Notes under the pieces: generated by a model | Told to the model about the DNA's origin: nothing | The model's database searches: none | The model's input: the letters and a program-made list of their open reading frames with translations, nothing else | Assembly (NCBI GenBank): GCA_045543615.1 | Contig: JAZPXL010000007.1 | Location: 57,151-121,150, forward strand | Length of the DNA stretch: 64,000 bases | From: CAG-390 sp045543615 | GTDB taxonomy: Bacteria; Bacillota; Clostridia; Oscillospirales; CAG-272 | Direction of reading: 5' to 3' | Position numbers and translations under genes: made by a program | Part shown: piece after piece, positions 42,407-51,142 of the stretch | Numbering within the stretch: position 1 is the first letter of the stretch | Layout: every line of letters begins with the position of its first letter

Positions 42407-43756
42407 TTATCTTCTGTATCTGTTATAGGTTTTTGAAACAGATCCTTTGTAAATAGCACGTCCGATAATATATATTATTGTAATAACCACAGCACTTATT
42501 ACTGTTGCAATAAAAAACCTGCTTTGTGTAAATTCTTTGATATTTTCGAGCGCAACCAAAATGTCACTTTGGTTTACAGAGGTCTTCGTTACAAGAGAAA
42601 CTGTGGCAATCTCACGAGTTCCATCGTAAACCGTTAGAAATCCAACTACCTCACCCTCGCTCACAGGAGCTTTGAGCTCCTCTTCCGTTATTTTTGTGGT
42701 ATAGGTTATGTCCTCGCCCACAATAGTTGAAAGTGGCAGATATGCTCTTAGTGACATCTCAGGTACAACAAGAACAGTTTCAGAGTCAATGGACATTTTT
42801 ACGGGCAGCTCACATATTATCTGATCGGATGAGAGAATATCAATATATCCATAGCTTTGGTAAGCCGTATTGATTAGCTTGTTTGCCGTATTGTAGCAAA
42901 GTGCCTCATCTGCAATTTTTGCTCCTGCCGCAATACCCATAGCCCCCATAACAATGCAGAGATAAGAGATCTCGCCGTTGTCTGCTATCGTTGCAACACA
43001 AGCACCATCTGTGTTTGTGTAACCGGCGCAAAGGCCACGGCAGAGCGAGTTGTGGTATTCTGCGTATTCGTTACTGACAAGCCTGTTTCTGTTGTAAAAA
43101 TCGTCATTCTTTGCCATACCCTCGGTTACATAGTCAGGTGAACAAACTATCTGCATCAGCAAGCTGTTTTCATTGGCAGCAAGCGATAGCTTTGCAATAT
43201 CCTCAACCGTTGTATACATCAAAGGATCGGTAAGACCTGACGGGTCTGTATAGAAGGTGTTTTTCATACCAAGCTCTGCAGCCTTCTTGTTCATAAGCAC
43301 AACAAAGCTCGAAACGCCACCGCTGATACGGTAGCAGAGAATATTTATAGCATCTTGATAACCTACGCAAAACGCCATATAGAGCAAGTCTCGAACCGAG
43401 GCGGTTGAGCCTGCCTTGAGTCCGTAATGAAATCCTACGATGTTTTCAACCATATTGGCAGTAACCGTAACCACCTCATCCAAATCGTCTTTGAGCATTT
43501 CGGTTGCAACAAGCCCCGCCATAAGCTTTGCAGTTGCTACGGGAGCGATCTTCTGTGTTGCGTTCTTCTCGATGAGGACGGTGTCATTCTCGATATTGTA
43601 TAGGTAAACTGATGTAATATTGTTTGTGTTAATATCTGCAAATGGTGATGCGCTTGATGGTAAAACCAAAACAGATAGCGATACTATATATGATAGCAAA
43701 ACCGCCACTGCAAAAAAAGTTGCACGTAGGCGGTTGTTAACGTTGGTAGATATCAT
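42407..43756 (-). CDS. Carboxypeptidase-fold protein lacking PBP catalytic motifs
   Basis: 449 aa, DacF-like in length and order: signal/anchor about 13-33, transpeptidase-like fold, DPSGL motif, beta-domain about 285-380, and a C-terminal membrane helix (about 412-437; FFIATVISAVVITIIYIIG). All three catalytic motifs are lost: SxxK is A74-T-A-K77, SxN is G132-Y-Q134, KTG is C243-A-G245. The codon at the nucleophile is GCA, not a Ser codon. It is thus probably a pseudo-enzyme that binds or scaffolds. Reading frame intact and codon use normal, so not a decaying gene. 25 bp after ribF. Confidence 0.85.
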   Translation of the reverse strand: MISTNVNNRLRATFFAVAVLLSYIVSLSVLVLPSSASPFADINTNNITSVYLYNIENDTVLIEKNATQKIAPVATAKLMAGLVATEMLKDDLDEVVTVTANMVENIVGFHYGLKAGSTASVRDLLYMAFCVGYQDAINILCYRISGGVSSFVVLMNKKAAELGMKNTFYTDPSGLTDPLMYTTVEDIAKLSLAANENSLLMQIVCSPDYVTEGMAKNDDFYNRNRLVSNEYAEYHNSLCRGLCAGYTNTDGACVATIADNGEISYLCIVMGAMGIAAGAKIADEALCYNTANKLINTAYQSYGYIDILSSDQIICELPVKMSIDSETVLVVPEMSLRAYLPLSTIVGEDITYTTKITEEELKAPVSEGEVVGFLTVYDGTREIATVSLVTKTSVNQSDILVALENIKEFTQSRFFIATVISAVVITIIYIIGRAIYKGSVSKTYNRYRR

Positions 43757-43781
43757 AACTCAACCCTGCTTAAAATTATAA

Positions 43782-44663
43782 TCATAAATCAAAATAAGAA
43801 CGTGCGAATGCCGTATCAAGTGATATTCTGTCCTTAAGTTCATCAGGCGATGAAAAACGCTGCTCATCTCGTATGCGTGCTAAAAACTCAACCGTAAGGA
43901 TTTTTGGTGTTTGTGAAGGAGTTGAGTCAAGTAGGTGGGTTTCAAGTCGGACAACCCCACTTGTGTCAAGCGTTGGAGCAAGACCAACATCTGTAACAGA
44001 TGGGTAAACTTCACCATTATCAAAGGTAGCACGAGTGACATAAACACCGTGCTTTGGAATCGCAAGAGCACTGTGTGGAACTTGATTGAGCGTAGGGAAA
44101 CCGAGCTTTCTGCCGTCGCGCCTACCGGATGTTACGGGTGCTGTTACAGAGTAGCTGTGCCCAAGGAGACGGCTTGCGCCTTCGACATCGCCAAAGAGTA
44201 TGCAAGACCTGATTCTGCTTGAGCTGACAGGCTCGCCGTCCAATTCTATGGGTGGGATGACACGGACGTTTTGGCTATCGAAATGCTGTGAAAGCATAGA
44301 GACAGAACCGAGCCTGCCTCTGCCAAAAGAAAAGTTATATCCACAGACAACTCCGACAGCAGAATATTTCTTGATCAAAAATTCAACAATAAAGTCTTCA
44401 GCTTCGATATTGCAAAAATCGGAATAGTCGGCAAAAATTACATTTTTGACTCCAAGGCTCTCAATCAAAGCTTTCTTTTGTGTAGGAGTTGAGAGAAGCT
44501 TTATGTCACTATTCAGACAAGCAGCAGGAGGAGTTGAAAAGCAAAATACGGCAACCTCGGCGCAGAGTTCTTGGCTCAGAGTAACGGCGGCATCTATTAC
44601 AGCCTTGTGAGCAAGATGCACACCATCAAAACTGCCTAAAGCGAGAACTCGGCGTGTCATCAT
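43782..44663 (-). CDS. ribF: Bifunctional riboflavin kinase/FAD synthetase
   Basis: 293 aa. FAD synthetase domain with ALGSFDGVHLAHKAVI and VCGYNFSFGRGRLGS, then SSSRIRSCILFGDVEGASRLLG. Flavokinase domain with VTSGRRDGRKLGFPTLNQ, HGVYVTRATF and PSVTDVG. Makes FMN and FAD from riboflavin. The start abuts the ireB stop (shared base at 44663). The usual truB-rbfA neighbourhood is absent. Confidence 0.95.
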   Translation of the reverse strand: MMTRRVLALGSFDGVHLAHKAVIDAAVTLSQELCAEVAVFCFSTPPAACLNSDIKLLSTPTQKKALIESLGVKNVIFADYSDFCNIEAEDFIVEFLIKKYSAVGVVCGYNFSFGRGRLGSVSMLSQHFDSQNVRVIPPIELDGEPVSSSRIRSCILFGDVEGASRLLGHSYSVTAPVTSGRRDGRKLGFPTLNQVPHSALAIPKHGVYVTRATFDNGEVYPSVTDVGLAPTLDTSGVVRLETHLLDSTPSQTPKILTVEFLARIRDEQRFSSPDELKDRISLDTAFARSYFDL

Positions 44664-44944
44664 TATTTTTCTGCTTTAAAATAATATCTTGTGAATGCTT
44701 CAAGAAGCTCGTCACGGTCTATCTTGCGAATAAGACCTCTTGCATTTCTGTGGCTTGTAATATAAGTAGGATCCTCAGAAAGAATATAGCCAACGATCTG
44801 GCTTACGGGATTATATCCCTTTTCTACAAGTGCTTCGTAAACAACATTTAAAATCTCACGAATAGTCGCATCCTTATCGGCAGTAGAGGGATATGTTCTT
44901 GTCTCGCTACCCCTTGCGCTTGGTGATTGAATCTTTCCAGGCAT
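44663..44944 (-). CDS. ireB: IreB family regulatory phosphoprotein
   Basis: 93 aa UPF0297/DUF965. Core wording REILNVVYEALVEKGYNPVSQIVGYILSEDPTYIT and ARGLIRKIDRDELLE is highly conserved. In Enterococcus it is a substrate of the IreK Ser/Thr kinase in cephalosporin tolerance. A Thr-rich N-terminus (SETRTYPST) could hold the phosphosites. It often sits near ruvX and alaS; here it leads ribF. Confidence 0.93.
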   Translation of the reverse strand: MPGKIQSPSARGSETRTYPSTADKDATIREILNVVYEALVEKGYNPVSQIVGYILSEDPTYITSHRNARGLIRKIDRDELLEAFTRYYFKAEK

Positions 44945-44978
44945 ATTGTTACCTCCCCTGAAACGTAGATTTAAATAT

Positions 44979-45007
44979 ATTATAACCTATTTTTTATTAA
45001 ATTTCAA
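44979..45007 (-). promoter_or_regulatory. SigA promoter of the ireB-ribF operon
   Basis: Minus-strand TTGAAA (45002-45007), 17 bp, TATAAT (44979-44984). GGGGAGG RBS before ireB. Confidence 0.78.
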
Positions 45008-45025
45008 TAGTTTTTTCTATTAAGC

Positions 45026-45111
45026 TTGACTAAAAAGCAAGTGAATTTGATTTTTTTGACTAATAATAAAGAATAATGCGTATTGACTTATTTTGAAATC
45101 TATTATATAAT
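45026..45111 (+). promoter_or_regulatory. Promoter of the TerB-BrxD-helicase triad with TTGACT repeats
   Basis: TTGACT (45083-45088), 17 bp, TATAAT (45106-45111). TTGACTA also occurs at 45026 and 45056, so the hexamer repeats at 30- and 27-bp spacing, close to three helical turns. These could be extra -35 elements or operator half-sites. Confidence 0.65.
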
Positions 45112-45141
45112 AATATAATACAGAAATTTGGAGGTTGCAAA

Positions 45142-46830
45142 ATGATTGATGACAAGAAAAGCACAGACGCATACGCAGAGCACGATTCATTTTGGGATCT
45201 CGACTCTGTAATACCAACAAGGCGCAGAATTACGCCGGCGTCAAAAGCTCATACTGAACCTGTCGAAATTGAGATTGAAGCACAAGAAGAAAGCAAATCG
45301 TCGATAAGTCCCCCTGAACCTATTTCAAAAAGAGAGACGGTCATACGCCGATTTGTGCGCACAGGTGGTGAGGACACGGAAAGCAGACGCCTGTGTGAGA
45401 GCGGATACAGTCCTGACATATCTCTTATTCATAAGGTACGAGTATACGGCTGGAGCGCGCCGTACAGGTATTACGAAAGCTTTGTTCGTATGGCTCGTTT
45501 TTATGATAATAAGACTGCAGAACGTTGCGATGCTGTTGAGTTTTTTTCATATATTCCGCAATATTCTCAAATGAACAACCGTCAGCTTAGGTATTATTTG
45601 TATGTGAGAGAGCAAATCAAGCATGGAGTTTATCCCGATATTGATTACACTTATCTGCTGCTCTTTATTTATGAGATTATTAATCTTGCCGACGGCAAGT
45701 CCTATGAGTATTCGGTAGATCTGCTTACAAGGATCTGGATGAATTACAGACGGACATATGCAAGGCTTGACTCCCAACTGTCGGAATGGATATTTGACCT
45801 GTGCCTTATAGGAAATGTAAAACCACCGTATAAGCTTATCGGAGATATAGTGGAAAAGCTTCCTGCAACGGCAGCTCTGCGTGAATTTTTTGTTGACGCA
45901 TCGAGAGATTACGACGGATATGCAGAACTTCTTATGAAGTATTGCTCAAATTACGATTACCGTAAGAGCAAATTCGCTGTTGCCGAAAATCTGCCACTAT
46001 ACGAAAAACACACAAAAGGCGTGCTCTCGTTTATTCTCTCAAAAAGCCAAGACCCTTCACATCCGTTTGACTTTTCGGGGCTGAGTTTCCAAGACAGCAA
46101 AACTACAAGAGACAGCTTTGTTGGTGCTTTGTGCTCGTCCAATATGAAAAAACGTATAGAGATTGAATACTGCTCGTTTTCTCATTCACACGAGCTGAGA
46201 TTTGTGGTAACAGACCTGCTTAAATATGCAGAAAACAGAATAAGAGCACACATAGGCGTAAAATCAAGACTCTCGTTTGGTTCACTCTCGCCAAAACTTA
46301 AGGCTCTTGCAGATGAGTATTTCGACGCATATTTGCCGAAAAAAGCAATATTGGGCAGGATGGATGAAGAAATACCCGAATACGAGAAGTTATATGAGCC
46401 AAGAGAGAGCACCCTTTCATTCAGTGCAGCTGCGCTAATTGAGGAGAGCTCTTGGCAAACAACAGAACGTCTCGTTGATGCGTTTGATGGCGAAGCTGAA
46501 GATGAAACAGTACCTTTTGAAGTAGTTACACAGTTGCCAACAGAGCCCAACGATGAGCTCTCGGAAGATGATATGGTTGATGAGCTATTAAATAGCCTTT
46601 GCGATTACCAGCTTGAGTTTGTTTTGTTTGCAATACAGAACAAAGAAGAGGAGCAGAGGAGAATTGCGTCCGAAAGGTTTATGACGGCAGATGTAATTGC
46701 TGATCAAATCAACACTCTGTCAGCTGATATTATAGGTGACATTGTTCTTGAAGAAGATGAGGATGGATTTTTAGTGCTTGATGATTATCTTGAACAGATC
46801 CATCGTGCTATAACAAAAAGGAAAGGATGA
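45142..46830 (+). CDS. TerB-N domain protein of a DNA-processing triad
   Basis: 562 aa, RBS TTGGAGG. The first 85 residues are polar and disordered-looking. Residues about 95-215 match the TerB-N pattern: RYYESFVRMARFYDN, FFSYIPQYSQMNNRQLRYYLYVREQIKHGVYPD and LLLFIYEIINLADG. The middle and the acidic C-terminal part (about 430-560, many Asp/Glu) match nothing I know; a TerB-C-like region is possible. TerB-N proteins are known from tellurite-resistance-related and DNA-processing clusters (Iyer/Aravind analyses). Followed in overlap by a BrxD-like ATPase and then a helicase, so the three likely act together. Confidence 0.75.
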   Translation: MIDDKKSTDAYAEHDSFWDLDSVIPTRRRITPASKAHTEPVEIEIEAQEESKSSISPPEPISKRETVIRRFVRTGGEDTESRRLCESGYSPDISLIHKVRVYGWSAPYRYYESFVRMARFYDNKTAERCDAVEFFSYIPQYSQMNNRQLRYYLYVREQIKHGVYPDIDYTYLLLFIYEIINLADGKSYEYSVDLLTRIWMNYRRTYARLDSQLSEWIFDLCLIGNVKPPYKLIGDIVEKLPATAALREFFVDASRDYDGYAELLMKYCSNYDYRKSKFAVAENLPLYEKHTKGVLSFILSKSQDPSHPFDFSGLSFQDSKTTRDSFVGALCSSNMKKRIEIEYCSFSHSHELRFVVTDLLKYAENRIRAHIGVKSRLSFGSLSPKLKALADEYFDAYLPKKAILGRMDEEIPEYEKLYEPRESTLSFSAAALIEESSWQTTERLVDAFDGEAEDETVPFEVVTQLPTEPNDELSEDDMVDELLNSLCDYQLEFVLFAIQNKEEEQRRIASERFMTADVIADQINTLSADIIGDIVLEEDEDGFLVLDDYLEQIHRAITKRKG

Positions 46831-46835
46831 GAAAG

Positions 46836-48179
46836 ATGGAGAACAGAAACAACTCAAGGATACCCAAAAGAATCCTGTCATCGCTGATTGCATCAATATC
46901 TGCAGGTGTTGTGCCAAGAGCCGGTGCACCTTATATAGCTATTGGCAGACAGGACGAGATCAACGCCTTGCTTTCGGATCTTGAGCTTATTAATGAGGGT
47001 GGTGGAAGTATGCGTTTCCTCATTGGCAGATACGGAAGTGGCAAGAGCTTTCTCATTCAGCTTATCAGAGGATATGCGCTTGAGAGGGATTTCCTGACAG
47101 CAGACTGCGACCTATCGCCTGAGCGCAGGCTATATGGTAGTGGTGGTGGGGGTGTTGCAACATACCGTGAGCTTATGAAAAATCTTGCTTCCAAAGCGTC
47201 CCCCGACGGTGGAGCGTTACCGAAGATTATTTCCAAATGGGTTTATACTTTGCAGTCTGAGCTTGTTTCAGAAGGAATATCCCCGTCGTGTAGTGATTTT
47301 GGTTCTAAGCTTGACTATAAAATTAATGAAGTGCTAAGAGAGATTGAGTTCCTTGTTGGAGGCTTTGATTTTGCTCGTGTAATCAGCGAATACTATAAAG
47401 CATCAATTTCCGGAAACGAAAACAGGATGGCTTCGTGTCTACGTTGGCTCAGAGGTGAGTATTCAACCAAAACAGAGGCAAGAAGAGAGCTTGGCTTTGA
47501 TGTATCAGCAATAATTGGTGATAACAACTGGTACGATTTTCTGAAGCTTTGGGCATCTCTTTCAAGCAAAATGGGATACAGAGGACTGGTTGTTTTCATT
47601 GACGAATGCGTAAATCTCTATAAGATTCCACATAGAGTATCAAGAGAGAACAATTATGAAAAGATACTATCTATGTTCAACGATACTCTTCAAGGAAGGG
47701 CGGCACATCTTGGACTTGTTCTTGGTGGAACACCACAGTTTCTTGAAGACCCACGAAGAGGTCTTTTCAGCTATGAGGCACTAAGGAGCAGGCTTTGCGA
47801 CAGTAGGTTTAATATTGAAGGATGCAAAAACTTTGTAGGCCCTGTTATAAGACTCGCAAGGCTTTCTGATGATGAGCTTCTTGCGCTTGTGGTTCGTGTA
47901 ACGGCATTACATTCCCAAAACTATAATTGGAGCGCGAGAGTGAGCGAGGACGATCAGGTTGCGTTTGTAAAGATTTGTCTTGAGAGAGCCGGCGCAAACA
48001 TTCTCATAACACCAAGAGAAATGCTCAGGGATTATATGACGGTACTGAATATACTGATGCAAAACCCGTCTGTAAGCTTTTCTGATATAGTCGGTACAAC
48101 GGTTACGCTAAAAACCGAAGAAGCGAGTGACGGTAATTCCAAAAGTGGCGAGTTTGACCTTGAGGATATAGAGTTTTAA
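46836..48179 (+). CDS. BrxD/DUF2791-type P-loop ATPase
   Basis: 447 aa from ATG 46836, 9 nt after GGAAAGG; ATG 46827 lies against that RBS. Hallmarks of DUF2791/BrxD: IAIGRQDEINALLSDL, Walker A FLIGRYGSGKSFLIQL, DCDLSPERRLYGSGGGG followed by ATYRELMKNLA, Walker B LVVFIDECVNLYKI, and LGLVLGGTPQFLEDPRRGLFSY. The C-terminal ITPREMLRDYMTVLNIL is also typical. In type 2 BREX, BrxD partners BrxHI helicase; here both occur without PglX, PglZ or PglW. Overlaps or abuts the TerB-N gene; the helicase begins 9 bp later. Confidence 0.85.
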   Translation: MENRNNSRIPKRILSSLIASISAGVVPRAGAPYIAIGRQDEINALLSDLELINEGGGSMRFLIGRYGSGKSFLIQLIRGYALERDFLTADCDLSPERRLYGSGGGGVATYRELMKNLASKASPDGGALPKIISKWVYTLQSELVSEGISPSCSDFGSKLDYKINEVLREIEFLVGGFDFARVISEYYKASISGNENRMASCLRWLRGEYSTKTEARRELGFDVSAIIGDNNWYDFLKLWASLSSKMGYRGLVVFIDECVNLYKIPHRVSRENNYEKILSMFNDTLQGRAAHLGLVLGGTPQFLEDPRRGLFSYEALRSRLCDSRFNIEGCKNFVGPVIRLARLSDDELLALVVRVTALHSQNYNWSARVSEDDQVAFVKICLERAGANILITPREMLRDYMTVLNILMQNPSVSFSDIVGTTVTLKTEEASDGNSKSGEFDLEDIEF

Positions 48180-48188
48180 GGTGACAGG

Positions 48189-50441
48189 ATGAGCGAACAA
48201 GATAGAATATTTGAAAGATTTCCTGATTATATTAGGGAATATATTTATGAGCATTCGTGGGACTCACTTCGTTCGATACAGGTTATGGCAGCAAAATCGC
48301 TCTTTGAGAGCGAAAACAATCTGCTTTTGACCTCATCAACGGCTTCAGGAAAGACGGAAGCAGCTTTCTTTCCCATACTCTCAATGCTCGATGAGGATAT
48401 GCCGCAAAGCATCGGGGTTTTGTATATAGCACCTCTCAAAAGCCTTATAAACGATCAGTTTGGCAGAATTGGTGAGTTGCTTGATATGTCCGGTATCCCC
48501 GTGACGCATTGGCACGGAGATGTTGCGCAATCGCATAAAAAGAAACTGCTTGAAAATCCGAGAGGAATATTGCAAATAACACCTGAATCTCTTGAATCAA
48601 TGTTGATGAATCGCTCAAACGATATTGTTCGTTTGTTCTACGACCTCCGTTTTGTAATCATTGATGAGATTCATACGCTAAGTGGTTCTGACAGAGGCAA
48701 TCAGATAATATGTCAGCTTTGCAGACTTGGCAAGAAGATTGGACATCATCCAAGGAGAATAGGATTGTCGGCCACTATTGGAGACCCAAGGCTTGCTGCT
48801 GATTGGCTTTCTGCCGGTAGTGGACGGGAAACAGATATTCCCGAGGCTTCAAGCGAGAAGTTGCGCTGGCGTCTTGGAATGGAGCACTTCTTTCTTCAAA
48901 ATCCAAGCTTTGATCAATCGGGAAAAAGCGAGCAAGAGCCGCTTGTGCCTGATTGCAGAGAGGGTGGGGTAGCAGCAATTGATGCAGGCTACGAATATAT
49001 TTACGATTGCGTAAGGGATAAAAAATCTCTTGTGTTTTCAAACTCAAGAGAAGAAACGGAATATGTTACTGCAACTCTCAGACAAATTGCAAAAAACAGG
49101 GGAGAGGCTGACATCTTCTTAATTCATCACGGCAATCTCTCGGCATCACTAAGAGAAGAAGCAGAGCTTAAGATGAAAGATGATGATGTGCACGCTGTCA
49201 CCTGCGCAACTGTTACGATGGAGCTTGGTATTGATATTGGCAAGCTTGAGAGAGTTGTTCAGAACTCCTCGCCTAACTCAGTCTCAAGTCTGCTTCAAAG
49301 ACTTGGACGGTCGGGTAGAAGAGGACAACCACCTGAAATGATGCTTGTGTTCAGGGAAGAAGATCCACTACCTAATACGCCACTGCCTCAACTGATCCCG
49401 TGGGAGCTTTTGAGAGCGATTGCAATAGTACAGCTATATATCGAAGAGAGGTTTATTGAGCCTCCCAGAATCAAAAAGCTTCCGTTCAGCTTGGCGTTCC
49501 ATCAGACACTTAGTGTTCTTGCTTCAAGCGGAGAGCTAAAGCCAAAGGCACTTGCTGACATTGTTCTGTCACTTCCACCCCTTTCGGCCATCACAAAAGA
49601 GGATTATAAAACTCTTATAGTTTCGATGATAAAAAACGATTTTATCGAGATGACCGAGGAAAAAGGACTTATTGTCGGACTTGCAGGTGAGAAGCTGATT
49701 TCAAGCTTTAAGTTCTATGCAGTTTTCAAAGACAGCGAGGATTATACAGTCAGATGTGAATCTGACGAGATTGGCACTATAACTACTCCATCACCGATTG
49801 GGGACAGGTTTGCTCTTGCCGGTAGAGTGTGGGAGGTTGAAGAGCTTGATATTCCGAGAAAGCTGATTTACGTAAAAGCTGTTGAAGGTAAAATGGAAAT
49901 CTCGTGGCCCGGTGACTACGGCGAGATACACACAAAAATTCTTAAGCGAATGAGACGTGTTCTTGAAGAAGATACAGCATATCCATATCTAAAGCCAAAC
50001 GCTGTGCACAGACTTGAAGTTGCAAGACATCTTGCGAGAAATACAGGAATGCTTGAGCATTCAATAGTTCATCTTGGTGGATACTCCTGGTGCGTTTTTC
50101 CTTGGCTCGGTACAAGAGCTTTCAGAACATTCAGAAAATATCTTGCTTTGCGTGGCGATGAGTTTAAGATCAGTGGCATTGAATATGAGGGCTGTTGCTT
50201 CATTACTTTCAAGATGGAGAAGGGCAACGATTATTCACTTGCTTCAGGTCTTGCCCGTGGCGTAATGAGAGATGGTATAGACAGGCGTGCACTTGTCAAG
50301 CCGGGAGAGAATCCGGTGTTTGAAAAGTACGATGATCATATACCAACCGAGCTTCTTCAGAAGGCTTATATTGCAGATAAGCTTTCGCACGAAGAAGCCG
50401 AGGAACGAATACTCGAAATATTTTCAGAATATTGTGAATAA
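48189..50441 (+). CDS. Lhr-like SF2 DEAD/DEAH helicase (BrxHI-like)
   Basis: 750 aa. Helicase motifs in order: Q-region SIQVMAAKSLF, motif I TASGKTEAAFFP, Ia APLKSLINDQ, II IIDEIHTL (DEIH), III LSATIGD, IV KSLVFSNSREE, V TVTMELGIDIG, VI LLQRLGRSGRRGQ. The region after about 440 (winged-helix and beta segments) is Lhr-like and not nuclease-like. It likely translocates on single-stranded DNA 3' to 5', by family analogy. Third member of the TerB-N/BrxD/helicase operon; terminator 2 bp after the stop. Confidence 0.88.
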   Translation: MSEQDRIFERFPDYIREYIYEHSWDSLRSIQVMAAKSLFESENNLLLTSSTASGKTEAAFFPILSMLDEDMPQSIGVLYIAPLKSLINDQFGRIGELLDMSGIPVTHWHGDVAQSHKKKLLENPRGILQITPESLESMLMNRSNDIVRLFYDLRFVIIDEIHTLSGSDRGNQIICQLCRLGKKIGHHPRRIGLSATIGDPRLAADWLSAGSGRETDIPEASSEKLRWRLGMEHFFLQNPSFDQSGKSEQEPLVPDCREGGVAAIDAGYEYIYDCVRDKKSLVFSNSREETEYVTATLRQIAKNRGEADIFLIHHGNLSASLREEAELKMKDDDVHAVTCATVTMELGIDIGKLERVVQNSSPNSVSSLLQRLGRSGRRGQPPEMMLVFREEDPLPNTPLPQLIPWELLRAIAIVQLYIEERFIEPPRIKKLPFSLAFHQTLSVLASSGELKPKALADIVLSLPPLSAITKEDYKTLIVSMIKNDFIEMTEEKGLIVGLAGEKLISSFKFYAVFKDSEDYTVRCESDEIGTITTPSPIGDRFALAGRVWEVEELDIPRKLIYVKAVEGKMEISWPGDYGEIHTKILKRMRRVLEEDTAYPYLKPNAVHRLEVARHLARNTGMLEHSIVHLGGYSWCVFPWLGTRAFRTFRKYLALRGDEFKISGIEYEGCCFITFKMEKGNDYSLASGLARGVMRDGIDRRALVKPGENPVFEKYDDHIPTELLQKAYIADKLSHEEAEERILEIFSEYCE

Positions 50442-50442
50442 G

Positions 50443-50478
50443 AAAACAGCCATAAGCAATTTTGCTTATGGCTGTTTT
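50443..50478. terminator. Bidirectional terminator after the triad
   Basis: 17-bp stem AAAACAGCCATAAGCAA (50443-50459) and its complement (50462-50478). The minus-strand small gene ends inside it. Confidence 0.82.
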
Positions 50479-50738
50479 TGATAGCTGCGTGCAGTTATGT
50501 CATACAAAAGCATTCCACCAAAATATATCACAAAAGACATAAGTATCTGCTCAAGCATAGGTAAATAATAAAAATGAGCTCCATCTATATATCCACCGTC
50601 AACTGTGTTCAAGCTGATTATTATGTAAGCAAGAGAAATAATTGTAATGGTTGCTCCACTTTTGAAGAGAGTAATTGCTGCTTTTGGTATTTGACTTACT
50701 TTTTGAGCCAGGCTTGAAATAATAAGAGTTGTTTTCAT
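50466..50738 (-). CDS. Small membrane protein, unknown
   Basis: 90 aa from ATG 50738 with ACAGGAG upstream. Two membrane spans (about 22-44, 62-82) with a GGYIDGAHFYYLP loop between them, and a basic end (ARSYQKQP). Its stop lies within the triad terminator. No family recognised; it is convergent with the helicase gene. Confidence 0.6.
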   Translation of the reverse strand: MKTTLIISSLAQKVSQIPKAAITLFKSGATITIISLAYIIISLNTVDGGYIDGAHFYYLPMLEQILMSFVIYFGGMLLYDITARSYQKQP

Positions 50739-51142
50739 TTTTTCTCCTGTTTTTAAAATAATCAAATGAATATTTTTAAGTTATGCAGAAAAATATGCAA
50801 AAAATCCTCCATATAGCTTAATTGTAACAAGGAAAACGCAAGTTTTCAATGCTAAATATCTGGTAATTGGCTAAAGCGAGCTACGTAAATCCCGATTAAA
50901 TTGCAATATAATCCATCAATTTGCTGATTTTTGTTGTTTTGATGATTTCTTGGTAGCTCATATTAAATACAAATTGTCGTATTGAATGTCGCTCACAAGG
51001 GTTAAAAACTCAAAACAACACAGATTCTTCGTCAAATTGTCCAATTAAATTTGGTTTTTTATAACTAAATCTTCATAGTAGGTGTCGAAATATCTGTGGT
51101 ATAATCTATATAAATCGGCATTATAAAAAGGAGGAATGGGAA
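50739..51142. other. AT-rich gap without genes
   Basis: About 400 bp, strongly AT-rich. I see no ORF worth calling, tRNA or clear repeat. The only signal is an extended -10 TGGTATAAT at 51097-51105 and the AAGGAGG before ATG 51143. A small RNA cannot be excluded. Confidence 0.6.

Noticed and set aside
45142..50441. A complete BREX or prophage locus
   Set aside because: Only BrxD- and BrxHI-like parts exist; no methylase, PglZ phosphatase, BrxC ATPase or phage structural genes in the window.
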